NCBI GenBank assembly: GCA_963920665.1
Contig: OY987269.1
Coordinates: 2,978,501-3,042,500, forward strand
Reading direction: 5' to 3'
DNA from: Straminergon stramineum
Lineage: Eukaryota > Streptophyta > Bryopsida > Hypnales > Calliergonaceae
DNA: 64,000 nt
Shown: piece by piece, positions 24,742-38,160 of the stretch
Layout of the letters: the number at the start of each line of letters is the position of its first letter
Numbering within the stretch: position 1 is the stretch's first letter
Made by a program: the position numbers and the translations under genes
The notes under the pieces: generated by a model
What the model saw: only the letters and a program-made list of their open reading frames with translations
Databases searched by the model: none
Told to the model about the DNA's origin: nothing

Positions 24742-25180
24742 TTAACCTATAAAGGATGCCACGGTCATTTTCTAGTCGATGAATGACAAAGAATTTTTTT
24801 ATGTAGGATAAAAATGCAATTATTCATCCTCAAAAATATGTGTGGAAAGGGGATGTATTGTATAGTAGTGTGACTTCCAATGAGTGTTTTTGGAATTTTT
24901 GAAATCATTTATTCACACAATGCTAGAAAGGATGATTTTCATGGTCACTAGCCCATCCATTAAGGGTTAAAGGACATTGTTTCTCATGGATGAATGATAG
25001 AGAATCTTTCTATGTAGGAAAGAAGTGAAACTATTCATCCTCATAACTTTGTGTGAAAAAGGGAGGTCTTTTATAGTAGTTTGACTTCCAATGAGTGCTT
25101 CAAATTTTCTTAAACCAATGATTCACATGGTACCAAAAGGGATGATTTTGATGGTCACTAGCCTATCATGTAAGAGTTAA
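24742..25180 (+). mobile_element. Two family B TTAA elements in tandem (24742-24970 and 24967-25180)
   Basis: Two diverged but co-linear family B copies in the same orientation share the central TTAA at 24967-24970. The outer TTAAs are at 24742 and 25177. Each carries the ATGTAGGA, ATTCATCCTCA and TGACTTCCAATGAGTG blocks. Non-coding. Confidence 0.8.
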
Positions 25181-25945
25181 CCTCTTCAAGCTCCAACATC
25201 TTAATTTTGGACTATCAAAAGATAGAGAGGTTCTACCGCAAGGGTTTTTTTACTGTAAAACTTTTCATTCATCCAAACTAAGGCTTGACTTTTTCTTAAA
25301 CACTTTCTATATAATGAATTTAATGAAAGTAAATAATATATATATTTGAGGTAAATTATATGTATATAAAGATATAAGCAAAGAATATGCAAATACTCAA
25401 GAAAGGATCAAGACACTAATAGTATCCTCAATCCAACCAATATATTGACCCTTCAAATGTGGAGTGTCAATGGCTAAATTTTGCATTAGTAACTGTGATC
25501 TACAAGAACCTCTATAATTTTTTACTTTTACCTTATTTTTTGATGTGATTGTCCAATGTTTGAATTTGAATTTTCTTGTACCTATTCAAAGTGTTTTTGA
25601 ATGCACTTCCAATAGTAAAAATTTAAATTTCTAATTATATATTCTAGAATACCATTCAAAAATTAAAAATTAATTTGGAAGGCCAATATATTGATGAGAC
25701 TAAGGAATAAAGGTAGGAGCCCCTATTTGTGCCACAATTTAGAAGCCAACTTATTTGCACCACTTTGTATTATGGAGTATTAGTTTACATTTGAAATTTT
25801 CAAATAAAATCTCCTAACAAATAGTGACTATAAAGTAGAACAAATAGGATCTCTTATCTTAAAGCAACCCAATTTTTTCTACTTGGGTTCAATATTTGGG
25901 CACCCAAATAATACTTTGTAAGCATCTTGTAAGTGAGTATGTGAT
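25181..25945. other. AT-rich spacer
   Basis: No gene and no definable element; low-complexity AT-rich DNA. Confidence 0.5.
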
Positions 25946-26497
25946 TTAAAGAGCTTCGACATCTATTTTCTGGACAATGAATAGATTGAAACTCAAGTTT
26001 CATCTTCTTTATTGTTTGGATGAAAGTAATCCTAATTTGTGGAGATACTTTAACAAGTTTTTGTCCTATCTAATGGTTGGATTTGGTGTTACTAGAATAT
26101 GGATTTTTCTAAAATTACAAATGCACAAGTATATCAAATGATTGACCAAGCTAAAATTGCATTGATTCTAGTTCAAAATTGAAGTGGCGAAAAATGAGGT
26201 CATAGATTTTAAGAATGAACCTCATTTCAAATCCATTCCAAAACAATTTACTTCAAAAATGATAATATTTTGCTTTTAATCAAATTTAGAAGGAATTTTG
26301 AAATTTCCCTTTCAAAATTTAAAAAGAAAATATTGGTAATAGCATTGGTGAATCTACTTGTACAAATGGAATCTACATCTCAAAATCTAAAACTTTTATT
26401 TGTATATCAATTCCAAAATATTCTTCTAAATAGCACTTTATACTATGGATTTTTTCAAACCATCAATTTTGGAGGACTTTGGACATGTAGGAGTTAA
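25946..26497 (+). mobile_element. TTAA element, family A copy 2
   Basis: It is co-linear with 8804-9392 over nearly its full length. TTAA is at 25946-25949 and 26494-26497. The terminal C-run has decayed at the left (TTAAAGAGC) and right (GTAGGAGTTAA). Short frames inside are not conserved between copies. Confidence 0.65.
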
Positions 26498-26649
26498 AGA
26501 GATGGGTCAACTCTCAATAGAAGCCTATAGACCTAATTGATGGATCAATTTTAAGTCATACCAAAATTTTAATTTATTTTGGATAAGTACTTTGAATCAA
26601 AATCCAATAATTTACTAATGCATTAAATATGTATAGTTAGTGTGTTATA

Positions 26650-26671
26650 TAATAATAATAATAATAATAAA
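26650..26671. repeat. (AAT)n microsatellite
   Basis: About seven AAT units, followed by ATATAT. The flanking 26498-27009 has no other feature. Confidence 0.85.
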
Positions 26672-27009
26672 TATATATAACAATATTGACAAAAGCATTT
26701 GATAAAAATAGAATTAAGATATATTGTTAAAATTTTGGTATCACTATATTATTTTCAAGTTATATTAAATTATCTGAAATCCAAACAAATGTACTATATA
26801 CAACCTTTAGAAACTAATATGTTAGATTCAAAAAGATTGCAAAAGAAATAGTTGTTTTGGTTGATATGTACAAATTAAAATGATTTGTATTAATTGTGTA
26901 TTACAACAAAGATATTTAAAATCTATTCAAAGTAGATGCAACACTGATAGTTCAAATTGCACCATGTAGATCATTTATGACCGAAATGAAATATTAAGTC
27001 TTTGATTCA

Positions 27010-27586
27010 TTAACCCCTAAATGTTCAAATTCATCTCTAGAAATGACAATTTGTGAAAAATCATTATAAAGTGCTATTTGGAAGCATATTTTGGAATTGA
27101 AATGCAAATAAAAGTTGTAGATTTTGATTTGTAGATTCCATCTGTATAGTTAGATTGACCAATGCTATCACCAATATTTTTTTATAAATTTTGAAGGAGA
27201 AATTCCAAAATTCCTTCAAAATTTGATTGCAAGTAAAATATTATCATTTTTTGAGTAAAATTTGTTGGAATGGATTTGAAATGAGGTTCTCTTCACATGG
27301 TGATTTTTTGAAATTTTTTTGTTCTTAAAATCTATGACCTCATTTTGTCTAATCCAATTTTGAACTAAAGTCAATGCAGTTTGACCACTTGACATATTTG
27401 CACATTTGTAATTTTAGAAAAATATGAACTCTAGTAACACCAAATCCAACCCTTAGATAGGACAAAAACTTGATAACCTATTTTCACAAATTAAAATAAC
27501 TTTCATCCAAGTAGTTAGGAGGATGAAACTAGAGTTTCAATCTATTCATCATCTAGAAAATGGATGTTGACACATTTAGGGGTTAA
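27010..27586 (-). mobile_element. TTAA element, family A copy 3 (best preserved ends)
   Basis: TTAA is at 27010-27013 and 27583-27586, with perfect 11-bp inverted termini CCCCTAAATGT. The interior is the reverse complement of 8804-9392 and of 43428-43999. This copy best defines the family A boundaries. Non-coding. Confidence 0.88.
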
Positions 27587-28499
27587 GAATCTTTAAATTC
27601 CATTCAAATTAATATTATCTACATTTTTCGCTAAATACAATTTTTTGACTCACACGTATGTCAATTTTTTAGAATATTAATGGAAGTGGATCTTAAATGG
27701 TTTACAACAACATGTAATAAAATATTCAAGTCATTAAGGCTTGAAAAAGAAGCATAGGAGATTTTTGGAGTGATTATATATGATACCTACCTCAACAACT
27801 AAGTCTATAGACTAGTTAGCTTTGGAATTCATTTACTTCCAAACCGTAATTGCTTCTTGCTACAAGTTTTTTTAGGATTGTAGTACACAAAGGATACTAC
27901 AACATTCATGTTCATTTGGATTTTGTCTACTAATTTCCAACATATAGCATATGAAGTGTAACTAGACAAAGTATAGATTGGTTTTTTGAAGTGATTGTAT
28001 CACACACTCAAAAAAACATATTCATAGGTGTCAAAGCATTTTCCAAGCAAGAGATTAAATTAAGAGAAACGTTACCAAAAAGTTGTCCCTTGTAAACCTC
28101 TACTTGAACAATACTCTATACTATATATGAACTCAATCATCATCCCAAATAGACATTGACTTTACATTGTTCACACTTTTATATTCAACATTTTTGGTAT
28201 TTTATTGATTCAATTTTTATCCAAAAATTGAATCAAAATTTCAATGGTAGAATTTGTTATCAGATGTATTAATGATAATAGACAACTAACCAATTTCAAA
28301 CCCATGAGGGACGCCTCAGCCAAAAAAAAGTGGTTCATAAATTATCTAACTATTCTTGAAAATAGTGATCATTGAACGAAGTTCAAATCATATCAATTAT
28401 CTTTTGATTTTATCAAAGGTTTTATTTTTCAACAATGGTAGACTATTGTACTGAAATTTAGAGGTTCTGACTTTTTATTTTTTTATTGCTTATGGGTCA
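27587..28499. other. AT-rich spacer
   Basis: No gene and no element ends found. Confidence 0.5.
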
Positions 28500-28840
28500 T
28501 TTTTCAAAACTTTGAATAATAGATTAATGCAAAAGAAATTCACAAATAATCAACTATTGCCTTTTCCATCCATCCAAATGTTTATAGATACTTGTGCTAA
28601 TTTTGTGACATAAAACAAAAGAGATTTTGAAAACTCTTCAAGCCAAATATTTTGATTTGCAATTACTAGAAGCAATCTTGGCCTCAAAAAACTAATTTTC
28701 CATTCAAATTGACTTGAATAAAAAAGGTGAAATAAATTTTTTTTTTAAAACTCATGATGAAATTTAACATTTTAAATTTCAAAGACTACACTTCTTCTGA
28801 AAATCACACACATTTAATCCACAACCAACTTTCAATAATG
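28500..28840 (+). mobile_element. Fragment of family E element
   Basis: Partial similarity to 39911-40480: the blocks CATCCATCCAAATGTTTATAG, GACTTGAATAAAAAAGGTGA and GAAATTTAACATTTTAAA appear in the same order. Terminal TTAAs were not found. It directly abuts a family J copy. Confidence 0.5.
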
Positions 28841-29400
28841 TAAACTAGCCAATGACGGGCAAAATGATTGGTTTGCCCTATTGGCATTGTTGAATTTAAA
28901 ATATAATTCATATAAAGGCAAATGTGAAAAATGGAAAGAGCAATTGTAATTTTTTTTGACAAAGTATAAATTTGTTATGAATTTTTGAAGTGTGTTGCCA
29001 AATTGGCCCAAAACAATCTATGGACCATCTCCCAACTACCCAAAAATTTACCCATAATAGCCATCTTACTCACCTAAGGTAGTCACAATATTTCCTAACA
29101 TGGCCAAAACATGAAGGTTTAACAAAGTCATTTCATGTGATGAATTTACACTCAAAAGGCAGAGTTCCTCTTGTAGTCACTAATCACTCCAACAAAGTCA
29201 TTTCATGTGATGAATTTACAGTCAAAAGGCAAAGTTCCTCTTGTAGTCACTAATCAATCCAACTTCCACAACATTGATTATAGCCACTAACTTAACCTAG
29301 TGTAACCCAAATCTCAATTATAGAAAAAAGTCTATCATGGGTTCATGCAAGACTATAATGGGTCACTCCCTAAGTGTCTGGTTGGTTTGCCTGTCATAGG
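28841..29400 (+). mobile_element. Family J element, copy 3 (diverged)
   Basis: It is co-linear with 5623-6201: TTGTTATGAATTTTTGAAGT, the CTTACTCACCTA block, the GTAGTCAC block and an AACCCAAATCTCAAT block. The ends are decayed. It carries an exact 70-bp tandem duplication (29121-29190 and 29191-29260, about 3 differences) not seen in the other copies. Beyond it, 29401-29904 holds no gene and probably includes the 3' UTR of the MATE gene. Confidence 0.65.
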
Positions 29401-29904
29401 CTGGTTAGTCTGGACAAGTGCAAACCTGCTCAAACAAAACCATGTGAGATCAGGTAGCTCTACCTCAACGCCTCGTTCACGAGTCACGTCATGAATAGCT
29501 CAAAAGTCTCCAACATTCACGATTAGCAAGGGCAGATGACAAATCTTCAGCCGTAACATGTGCGTAGTAATTCAACCAGATGCCATTGTGGCTTCAATTC
29601 AATGTCATAACAAGGGTCGGCAGACTCCACATAATGAGAGTAAGAGTAATCAGCCTAAAACGATTCATTACTAATGACTATTGCTCAATTGAATAACAAA
29701 CTGAAAATACACAAATTTACAAGAATACATATTCAACAGTATCACTCTCAAGGGTCTAAATAACAAGCCGGGTTGGTTTACGTTGAGATCTGCACGCAAG
29801 TGCAGTTGGAGCTGAAAGGAACCACAAATGTGGAGCGGTGGAATACAACAGTCATGTTCTTCAATATTTTAATAATAATTGAAAAGTAGAGAATGCTTAT
29901 CACA

Positions 29905-32900
29905 TCAGTCCGCCAAGGCTTTCTGCAACTCGGGCTGCAATGGAGGAGGACCGTCGGATAAAATACTCTTCGGAGATTTAAGACGAATATAACTAAAAAC
30001 GAAACGTGCCTGCCAAGTCAGATACACTGGTTTGTTAGCTTATCAATTGGCAGAATCAAATTATTCCTAGACCTCTTTAATATCACTTCCTGTAGTACCA
30101 AATCAATTGTTTTCCAGGAACAGAAAAAACTCTCTTCAAAATTCTACTTCATAATTTCATCATCACACCTTGTTATGTCACAAGAAGTTGCACACAAAAT
30201 ATTCAACAAGTGTGAAAAGGGTGTTACACCAACTGCGGCAACTCTGAGTACTTCTTTAATGTCACTTTCACATGCAATTCGATTGGTTGCCACAATGTTA
30301 CAAAACTCCATAGAATCATGTACACTCTAGGCACCGATGTTGTGACATTAAAGAGTTATGAGTGCTAAAGAGCAACTGACAGTATTCCACATCAACAGTA
30401 CAACGACAGCTTACCCATTGGAAGGAAGCCAGCGTCCACCAACTGCCTTGAAGTCCCCAATTTAGCGTTCTACAAGTCTGCATACAGGAATGGCACACAC
30501 CAAAAATGAAACAATGCAATTGTATTTTTGAACTACAAGATTTTATTTTATTTTATTTTATTTCTTAAATTTAAACCAGAAAAACATCCATATGAAGAGG
30601 GAAAGCCCAGCTCATGTAATTTTATGAACATAATAGTCAATTAAACCCGCCCAAACAAACGGAAAAGAAATTCCACGTACAAGGAGCAAGATGGTGCCGC
30701 CAATGAAGCAGGTGGTCATACTGAAGCTCAAGAATTTAAAATCCCTACCAGCCTGTGAAACATTTGATGGTTAGATCTGAAAATAGATTCACGCTTGAGC
30801 GATCTGTGTGCTCAAAAAATAGTTTTTCGAAGGAAAGCGACACTAGATGAAATAAGCTAAAAATTTACTTCTTCAAGCAAGGAACTCAAAAATATTACCA
30901 GCAAAGTTCCTTCCAGTGATAATGTTGGTGGACATGACATTGCACTGACAATAAATGGTAATGTAATTCCACGCATCTGATCAAGTAGAACAGATTGAAC
31001 ACATGTTAGTGTTGATATCTATATAGCAAACAGCCTGTTGCTCTAGAGAGATGGTCTACATAATTCCCGGAGGCTCAAAAGCATCATCAGACACATTGCA
31101 AAGTTGTTCTACTCAATCAAAAATGTTCAGACCTCTAACTCTTAGCTGATCAAGGGATGAGAATAAAGAGAAGGATCATATATTTTAGACCTGTTCTAAT
31201 GAAAATGAAAACAAAGACAAAACCCGCAAAAATATAAAATCTCATTCAACACATTACTGATAAGGTCACTAAGTGAAATGAAACCTTGGCTATAATTGCA
31301 GGGTCCCTGGTGAAGACTTGAGGACAGATCCAAGGTATAGATATTGCTAGAACGCCAACAGCAGTTCCCACAACCAATCCTATGATCATTAGTTGCTTGA
31401 GAAGCTTCCGAGCCTGACACAAAAAGAAGCACAACATTGCCAAGTTTGACATTCAAAAGATGCATTCTACTATATGGAAATAGAAAAAGATGATTTGGAT
31501 ACTTGGGTGCAACAGAGAACCCTAAAAAATGTTATGGCATCAGGTCAAATGTTTAGTTGTTTTATTCGACCATTCTTATTCTATCAAATATTTAGCTAAA
31601 TTCATAATATAGCAAAAAGCCATTAGAAGCTTTATAGAAGTAGAAGATTGCGTAGTAAAATTCGAGTTATAAAGCCAACCAATCTTGGTCCAATCATGTC
31701 CAAATGCAATGTCAATTTTGATTCTCAAAGTAAAGACTTGGAAGGGTAAAAGAATGTTCTGAAAAATCTCAAGACATTTATCCTACTACAAGAAATCTTT
31801 AGAATAATCACCTGTTTCAGATTCTTTTGTGAACCATATATAAGAGGAGGCATGAAGGATTGTGCAGTCTGAGCGAGGGGTTCTCCCCACACAGCGCAAA
31901 GGCCGTAAATTCCAACCATCACCTGTTGGACCATGAACAGCAGTTAACTCTTCAAGATGCTCATCTTTAACATGAAATAAGATACGACTCACATATGCTA
32001 AGTTGACTAGTCAATGCGGATGTGTCAAGCTTTCTCTGGTTGAGAGAAAGAGGGTTATAATCACGATGCTGCATTTCATGTGAGCCCTCTAATGAACCAA
32101 AAAGTACACTCTTGATTCAAAAGTGTAACTTAACAGTATGTCCAAAACTCTTCTCGATCCTCCCAGATCTCAAAGTTCATCTAGTCCATAAACATTAGAC
32201 AATTAAACAGAACTTTATTTTATAAATGCACAAACCAAGCTCTTTGGAATGCTGATTAATTTCGTACGTCAGTAATGAGAGATTCAAACTGTTTACCTGA
32301 TGTGCTGCCACAGTAACAGCTCCCAAAGAAGTAGCCAAATATGTTACCAACGTGTAAAACGCTACCTGCAGCAAGAGTCATCAATATTATCCATGTGAAT
32401 CGAAAGATATAATTAATGTACCTACCTCAAGGCCTGAGTGCAGAAAATGAACCCTATCCAGCCTCTAGATAAATAGATTTCAATCATTTTTACTAGCAAT
32501 TTGGACTGTACAGTTTTGGATTGTATAATTAGATAGAACAAATATCTACATAGTGGAGCATCGCGATTTTGTTGCCTACCTTTGATATCATGGACAGAAG
32601 CAGAGGAGCGGTGAGCTTTGCAATGTCAATAAGCTCTTTGGCAGATGGAGCTGATATTTTAAGAGCATTATAGCCTTTGCTATTTAGCGATAACGCCATC
32701 AATATTCCTCCCACATACTGAAATGCAAACCCAAATGTATTACATGGCCGCTCAATCTAGAACTTCTCAACAATAACTTCGTAGCAAATGAGTGGCATTA
32801 TCCTCAAACGAGAGGAAATAGCCAAACAGGACTCAAAAGAAGCACAATGCTACGAATACACGAGAAAAATGAAACAGTAAACACGCAACCTTTCAAAACC

Positions 32901-35900
32901 AGAGTCAAAGATTGTCACTAACCTGAGAGGCAATGGTGGCCCATGCAGCCCCTGCGATACCATAGCCCATGAATGAACAAAGCACAACATCTCCAACCAG
33001 GTTGAACATACTTCCAATGACCAGCACCTTCAATGGGGTCTTTGAATCCATCATACCAAGGCTGCATGGAAACACAGGATGGAAGTATTTTTCAGAGCTC
33101 TTGTACTCGTGGGATTACAGAGCCATCATGTACTGCTACAGTTTCATTTTCGTTGCTGTTTTCTGAAGAATCAGTATTGAGTTCTGGAAAAAAATACTGA
33201 AGAACCCCAATTTCACACGACGGCAACATGGTTGGAAATCCACCATGGGGTCTTAGCACGAGACCCCGTTGTATTTTCTAAGTATTCTCTATGACCCTAA
33301 TATATTTTCTAGGTACAGTAGTTTCATCACCGATTCAAAAATAAACAGGATGGCTCACCTGGCACTCTGAGCTACCAAACTAACAAGAACTGCTGGCCAT
33401 GCCAGGGCTCGAATCTGCAAAAAGTCACTTGTAAACATTAGGCTCTGTACAGACCATTGCTTTTGGATTGGAGAAAAACATTATGCTCTACTGTAGATAA
33501 CCGGTCGAGATCCAGGAGGCTCCAGACAGACATAACTCTCTCCACCGGACTAAATCAGCAAACATCTAATTAAGGACATCTATGGCTATCTGAGAGAGTT
33601 GGGGGTTATAATTATGGACCCTCCTCTTTCCCAACCACAATGCACCGTAAAGCAATAGAAGAGGGTAAAGTACCTGGACGTAAATCCTAGCTGCTGGTAT
33701 CAAATCATAATTCTGGGACCCAACAAAAGCTGGACAAGAAAACACGTCACAAAACCGTTACATATTTTCAATTGATTGATCACCGGCATGGCAGATTTCA
33801 CTCTCATATCATTACCTCAACACTAATTTTAAAGACCACAACAAGAATGCGTCGCTAGAGACTGCTGAACAAAACACACAAATCGATGAGAGTCTGAAAT
33901 TAGTCACCTTGGAGCAGTTGTGTAACCCAAACTTCGGTGACTATAAGTAAGCCTATGCCGCAGGCTACGGCCAAAAACAACATCCTGGACAGATGCCGTT
34001 TCGCCTCCTCTTTGTTCTGTAAGATAGAAGAATAAGTCAGGCCTGGTGGTCATGGAACTCTTCCTGAATATGAGAGATTTCTAATTCGGCGAGGCTCCAA
34101 TGCTGAAACAAGACATCAACATCGAATACCAGGTAAGTTGAAGGGAAATGTCACCTTCTGAGCAAGAGACGTAGCAATCAAGTTGGAGGTAGCCACCGAG
34201 AGAAACATGAATATGTAGCATACTTGATCACACAAAACCGTCCCTGGGCCTGATAACAACCCACGAGAGCACAATTCCCAAATCATTAGCATTCGGGCAA
34301 CATTAATCAAACGGCTCCTCATATTCTATTCATTTTCCACCATGTGTCAAGCAGCATGTAGAGGATTGAACGTTGAATCCAGTTTGGTGTCCTTCCATTG
34401 AAGCTGGAAAGAAAAAAATGCATTCAATTCTTGAAAAGCTTCTAAGAAAACCCTAAAGGAGCAAGAGGCCCAAATCCGGCGTAATGATTTAGATAAGTAA
34501 TTCACATGGGAACTTTCTGAAGTCCAGTTTTTCGTTTAATGACCATAGAATGTCCTACATTGATATAAACTTTGTCCCCATCAGAATTCTACCAATTTCA
34601 CAATAGGAACCAAATTCATCGCTCTTAAGTTATGAAGCCTTGGTTCTTCGGAGGTTACTACTCCTATTTCATAAGAACCTCCGTGGCTAGAGTAACTTCA
34701 CCCCACAGAATTCAAAATAATCCAACTGCAGTAACTTCGTTGGCACTTGGTTGTAAGAAATTCGATCAATGACCTATATCTGAGCGACTTCGGCGATCAA
34801 GATGACCATACAATTGAACTTTAGACTTACCAAGAGCAGCAAGCTCCAGAGAACTGCTGTTCCCAATTACGGCAGTATCAATGATTCCCATAATTGGCCC
34901 CGACATCCAGATCCCCAGCGCTGGTCCAGCAAACACAATAATTTCTTTCAGCTGCTCCATCAGCGACTTCTCTACAATCTCCCCGTCCACAGTGCTATCA
35001 GAATCCTTCTCAGAAACAGCAGACATGTTATCTTCCTCCGGCGCTTTCAGAGCGTCGGCTACTTCTTTCACCATGAGAGCTGATGCCACTGCTCCAGGTT
35101 CAAGCAAAGGCTCCTCCTCCTCGTCGACAGAAACCAGATCATCCGGTAACAAAATATCAGCGGGTGACAAAAAGGAACGGGCTTCCACAACAGGAGGTTG
35201 GGCCAAATACTCCGGTGCTTCGGTTTGCATCTTGAAGCCTACAACCTCCTCTTCTTCGTCATCCGAAGACTCTATCGTTTCACTAAAGTCGCGGACCATA
35301 ACAGGAGCTGCAACAGGGGAAACAGGCTCCAGCATGTGAAAGTACATTTGCCCTGGAACGTGCGTCTCCTCGCCTTCTAAGGCTTCAGCAACTTTAGCAG
35401 CTGCTACCATTACTGCCTCTGGTTCCAGAGACCGAAGAGGGTCAGTGTCGAGCTTCTCCTCGGTCCATATGGATTCCAAAGCCTCTGAAACCGGTTCCAC
35501 AGTAGTTCCAGGTTCTAGGGAAATGACATTTCTTTTGGGTAGCAGGGGCTCCTTTGGATCTCCCTCTTGAGGAGCTTCATCTTCTTCCTGAGCTGAAACT
35601 GCTTTGAGAGACTGATTTTCGGCTTCTTCAAGAGACTCCACAACTTCAATTCCAGCTTCACGGAAAGTGTCAGTAAAATTTGATTCGGAGCATAGAACGC
35701 GAGCTGAATCACCAAGTTTGTGTTTTCTTCCATTTGTGGACCTTCTCCTGAGATTTGCTTGGGAAGCTCTGGGGATGTTAGTACTGGCGAAAATTCTTCC
35801 AAGAGAGGCTCCGGGAGGGGTATGACCTAGCCAAGGGTGGTTGTGGAATGGTTTTGGTGATGATATCACATTTTGTGAAAGCCTAGTTAGCAGCTGACTA

Positions 35901-35944
35901 CCTCCCTGTGCAAGTCCCAAGTAGTCCACCCCTGCTCCTACCAT
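29905..35944 (-). CDS. Plastid MATE transporter, EDS5/DTX46-47-like, with long acidic N-terminus
   Basis: This is a MATE-family efflux carrier closest to chloroplast-envelope EDS5 and its homologue, which in Arabidopsis export isochorismate-pathway products for salicylate synthesis. Fourteen exons splice in phase to 777 aa: 35944-34831, 34249-34155, 34016-33908, 33729-33674, 33414-33359, 33061-32923, 32717-32580, 32365-32297, 31922-31812, 31413-31285, 30976-30899, 30752-30681, 30477-30415 and 30009-29905. The MATE core starts near residue 326. It holds [101 protein letters not shown] and [15 protein letters not shown]. Residues 1-80 look like a transit peptide ([18 protein letters not shown]). 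Residues ~90-320 form an acidic, repeat-like region much longer than in EDS5 (543 aa). The start used is the first true ATG; an AG just upstream may be a 5'-UTR intron acceptor. Substrate is not predictable. Confidence 0.93.
30541..30563. repeat. (TTTTA)n microsatellite in MATE intron 12
   Basis: Four to five TTTTA units lie within the intron between exons 12 and 13 of the MATE gene. Confidence 0.8.
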
Positions 35945-37547
35945 TTTTGATCCTCGAGGAAACACCTGAAATGACGAATTTAATGGATAGATTTAAGCAA
36001 GAAAGACGAAAACACGGAAGGCAAGTATTACAAAGAAGGTGCATCAAATTCTGCCATTGAAGTTAATTGATTGACAATGGTTATAAATTCCAATGCGACA
36101 TTCACAATATGTAACACCAAAACCACCCAAATCCCTGATGCGCACCTAGATTCCGAAACTGCATATGAGTTTGGTTTCACTCAAACAATCCTTCCTAGAG
36201 CATACAAGACCTATGCTCTTGAAAATACCCACTCGTACACACACAAATGCTCAATGCGTCGTAATTGTTGTGAATCCAGTCCTCCCTTGCAATCCCGTTC
36301 GCTTCACTGTGCAATTTGTCACCACAAGAGAACATTCCATGATTAAATACAGAACAAAGTCGTTCAAGTGAAGTATCAAACATAATTTCTAATGAATTTA
36401 AGGCCAGTGCGGTTGCTTCAATTCATGTGAGGTGGCAATGTAGAGGTTGCGGATTGGGGAGGAGTGCGGTTAGGAGACGCCCAATGTATGTTTATGGAGA
36501 GAATATTAGCAGGGGTATCATTTCAGGGAGGGGGTCCCTGAGCAGCACTGCTAAAATCCCAAGTAAGGCCAATACATTAATACGAATCAATGACTGCCGG
36601 GAATAGACTTAGTTTGATCATTGCAGAGAGTACTCACGAACGGTTCCAAAATTTCATGTGGTCCTGAAAAAGAAAGTGTAGTGAACGAGGCAATCAAAGC
36701 AACACGCAGACACAAAGAGATTAGTTTGCAAACTAATCGCTGTACTTTGATTATGACCCTAGTTAGTAAGGTCATTACGGTAATCACACATTTAAAAACT
36801 GCAGTGGCGAATACCATTCGTGCTGACAACCACCTATATTTTGAAACAAAACACGAAACACAAACCCTAGAGTACTGCGCCTAGTACGTCCCTCGGCAGC
36901 TGATAATTGATTGAGAAAAGGCTACACGAATGGCCATTCTTCCCCAAAAGTACTGCATTTTTGTAAAGAGGAAAAGATGCGAATATGATTAATTTCAAAT
37001 AACTGTCCAAATTCCAAATTCCGGAGTACTAATTCTCCAAGACTACTCCAAAAGAAATCCTTAATCAGCAAAATTCTGAACAGGTCGAGTGCTACTCAGG
37101 GCCCACAAGCCCCTGAAACTCACACCACGGCTACATTCTCTCAAAAGAAGACACACTGCGCTTCCCCTGGGCACCACTCCACTCTTCTAAGCCAGGTGAA
37201 GACGCGAAGACCAACCCATCACCTGCAAATCAAGCTACAGAATTCTAATGACAAAATTTCCCATCCACAACAGCAACGCCTCAAATCCAACACAAAATCA
37301 ATTAGTCCCAAACCGAAAACACAACCAAAGTTCTCAAAAAATAAATGCAAAACCCCAGAACGCAACCTAGCGCACTAATTTAGCACCCGAACCCACCCGC
37401 AATTCGCCAACACCGCATCGCCGAAGCAAACTCATGAGCCCACTCCAAAATATCCCCAAACTCTCCAACCCAAGCACCACACACCGAATTCGCCAACCAC
37501 AAGGATAGTGTCCGTCCCCGCGAAACTCACGACGGGATCCGCGTCTT
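35945..37547 (-). other. Upstream region of the MATE gene
   Basis: No conserved protein was found. It probably contains the promoter, the 5' UTR and perhaps a leader intron of the MATE gene (acceptor-like TCATTTCAG at about 35957-35965). Several short open frames occur on both strands and none resembles a known family. Base composition becomes C-rich and G-poor at 37080-37500. Confidence 0.4.
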
Positions 37548-38160
37548 TCAAGTCATTCTCAATCTAATCGAAATTGCTTCCCCATGACTGGACTTTGGTT
37601 TTGTGGAAGTGGTGTTGTGCGCCAGTTGAGGGCTTCCGTAAGCTATGATCTCGTGGCCTAGTGAGGAAACTTTTCTGGGTTTGGCAGTCGTGTGCTGGGA
37701 TGCTGTGAGTGGCGACTGGCGGGTGGGATCGGGACCGCACACTTTGCTTAAAGGATCGCCCCTCATCGCCAGTAGTTCCTTACGAGCGTCGTGCCTGCGC
37801 GCACTGGCTGCGAATCGCTGGCAGCGGGGCGGCGCTTTGCCTCGGGTCTTGGGGGGAATGGTGATGATGATGAGGTCTCCTGGTCCGGGTGGAAGCGGGC
37901 CTGTTGCGTGGGGACACTTGGGGTTGTGAGGGGAGGGGACAAGTGGAGGAGCCCTATTTGAGGATGGATTTGAAATAGGACGGCTGGTTGAGGGTCCCAT
38001 CACCGTTGGGAGCACCTGAGACCGAGTTGCCCTGTAATCGGGCACGGGTTGCTGCTATGACCGGGTTGCTCCAATTCCCTAATTGCACGCTCTCTGCTTG
38101 CATGATTCTATAAGGGAATGAGCTAAAAGCGTTCTCTCTATCAAAGGGACAAAGGAACAT
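37548..38160. other. GC-rich island with an unrecognised 165-codon open frame
   Basis: A compact GC-rich segment lies between AT-rich flanks. The minus strand has a 165-aa open frame (37548-38045, Pro/Arg/Ser-rich); the plus strand has one of 94 aa (37645-37929). Neither shows a domain, signal peptide or membrane segment I know. It may be a promoter CpG-type island or a lineage-specific gene. I do not call a CDS. Confidence 0.35.
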
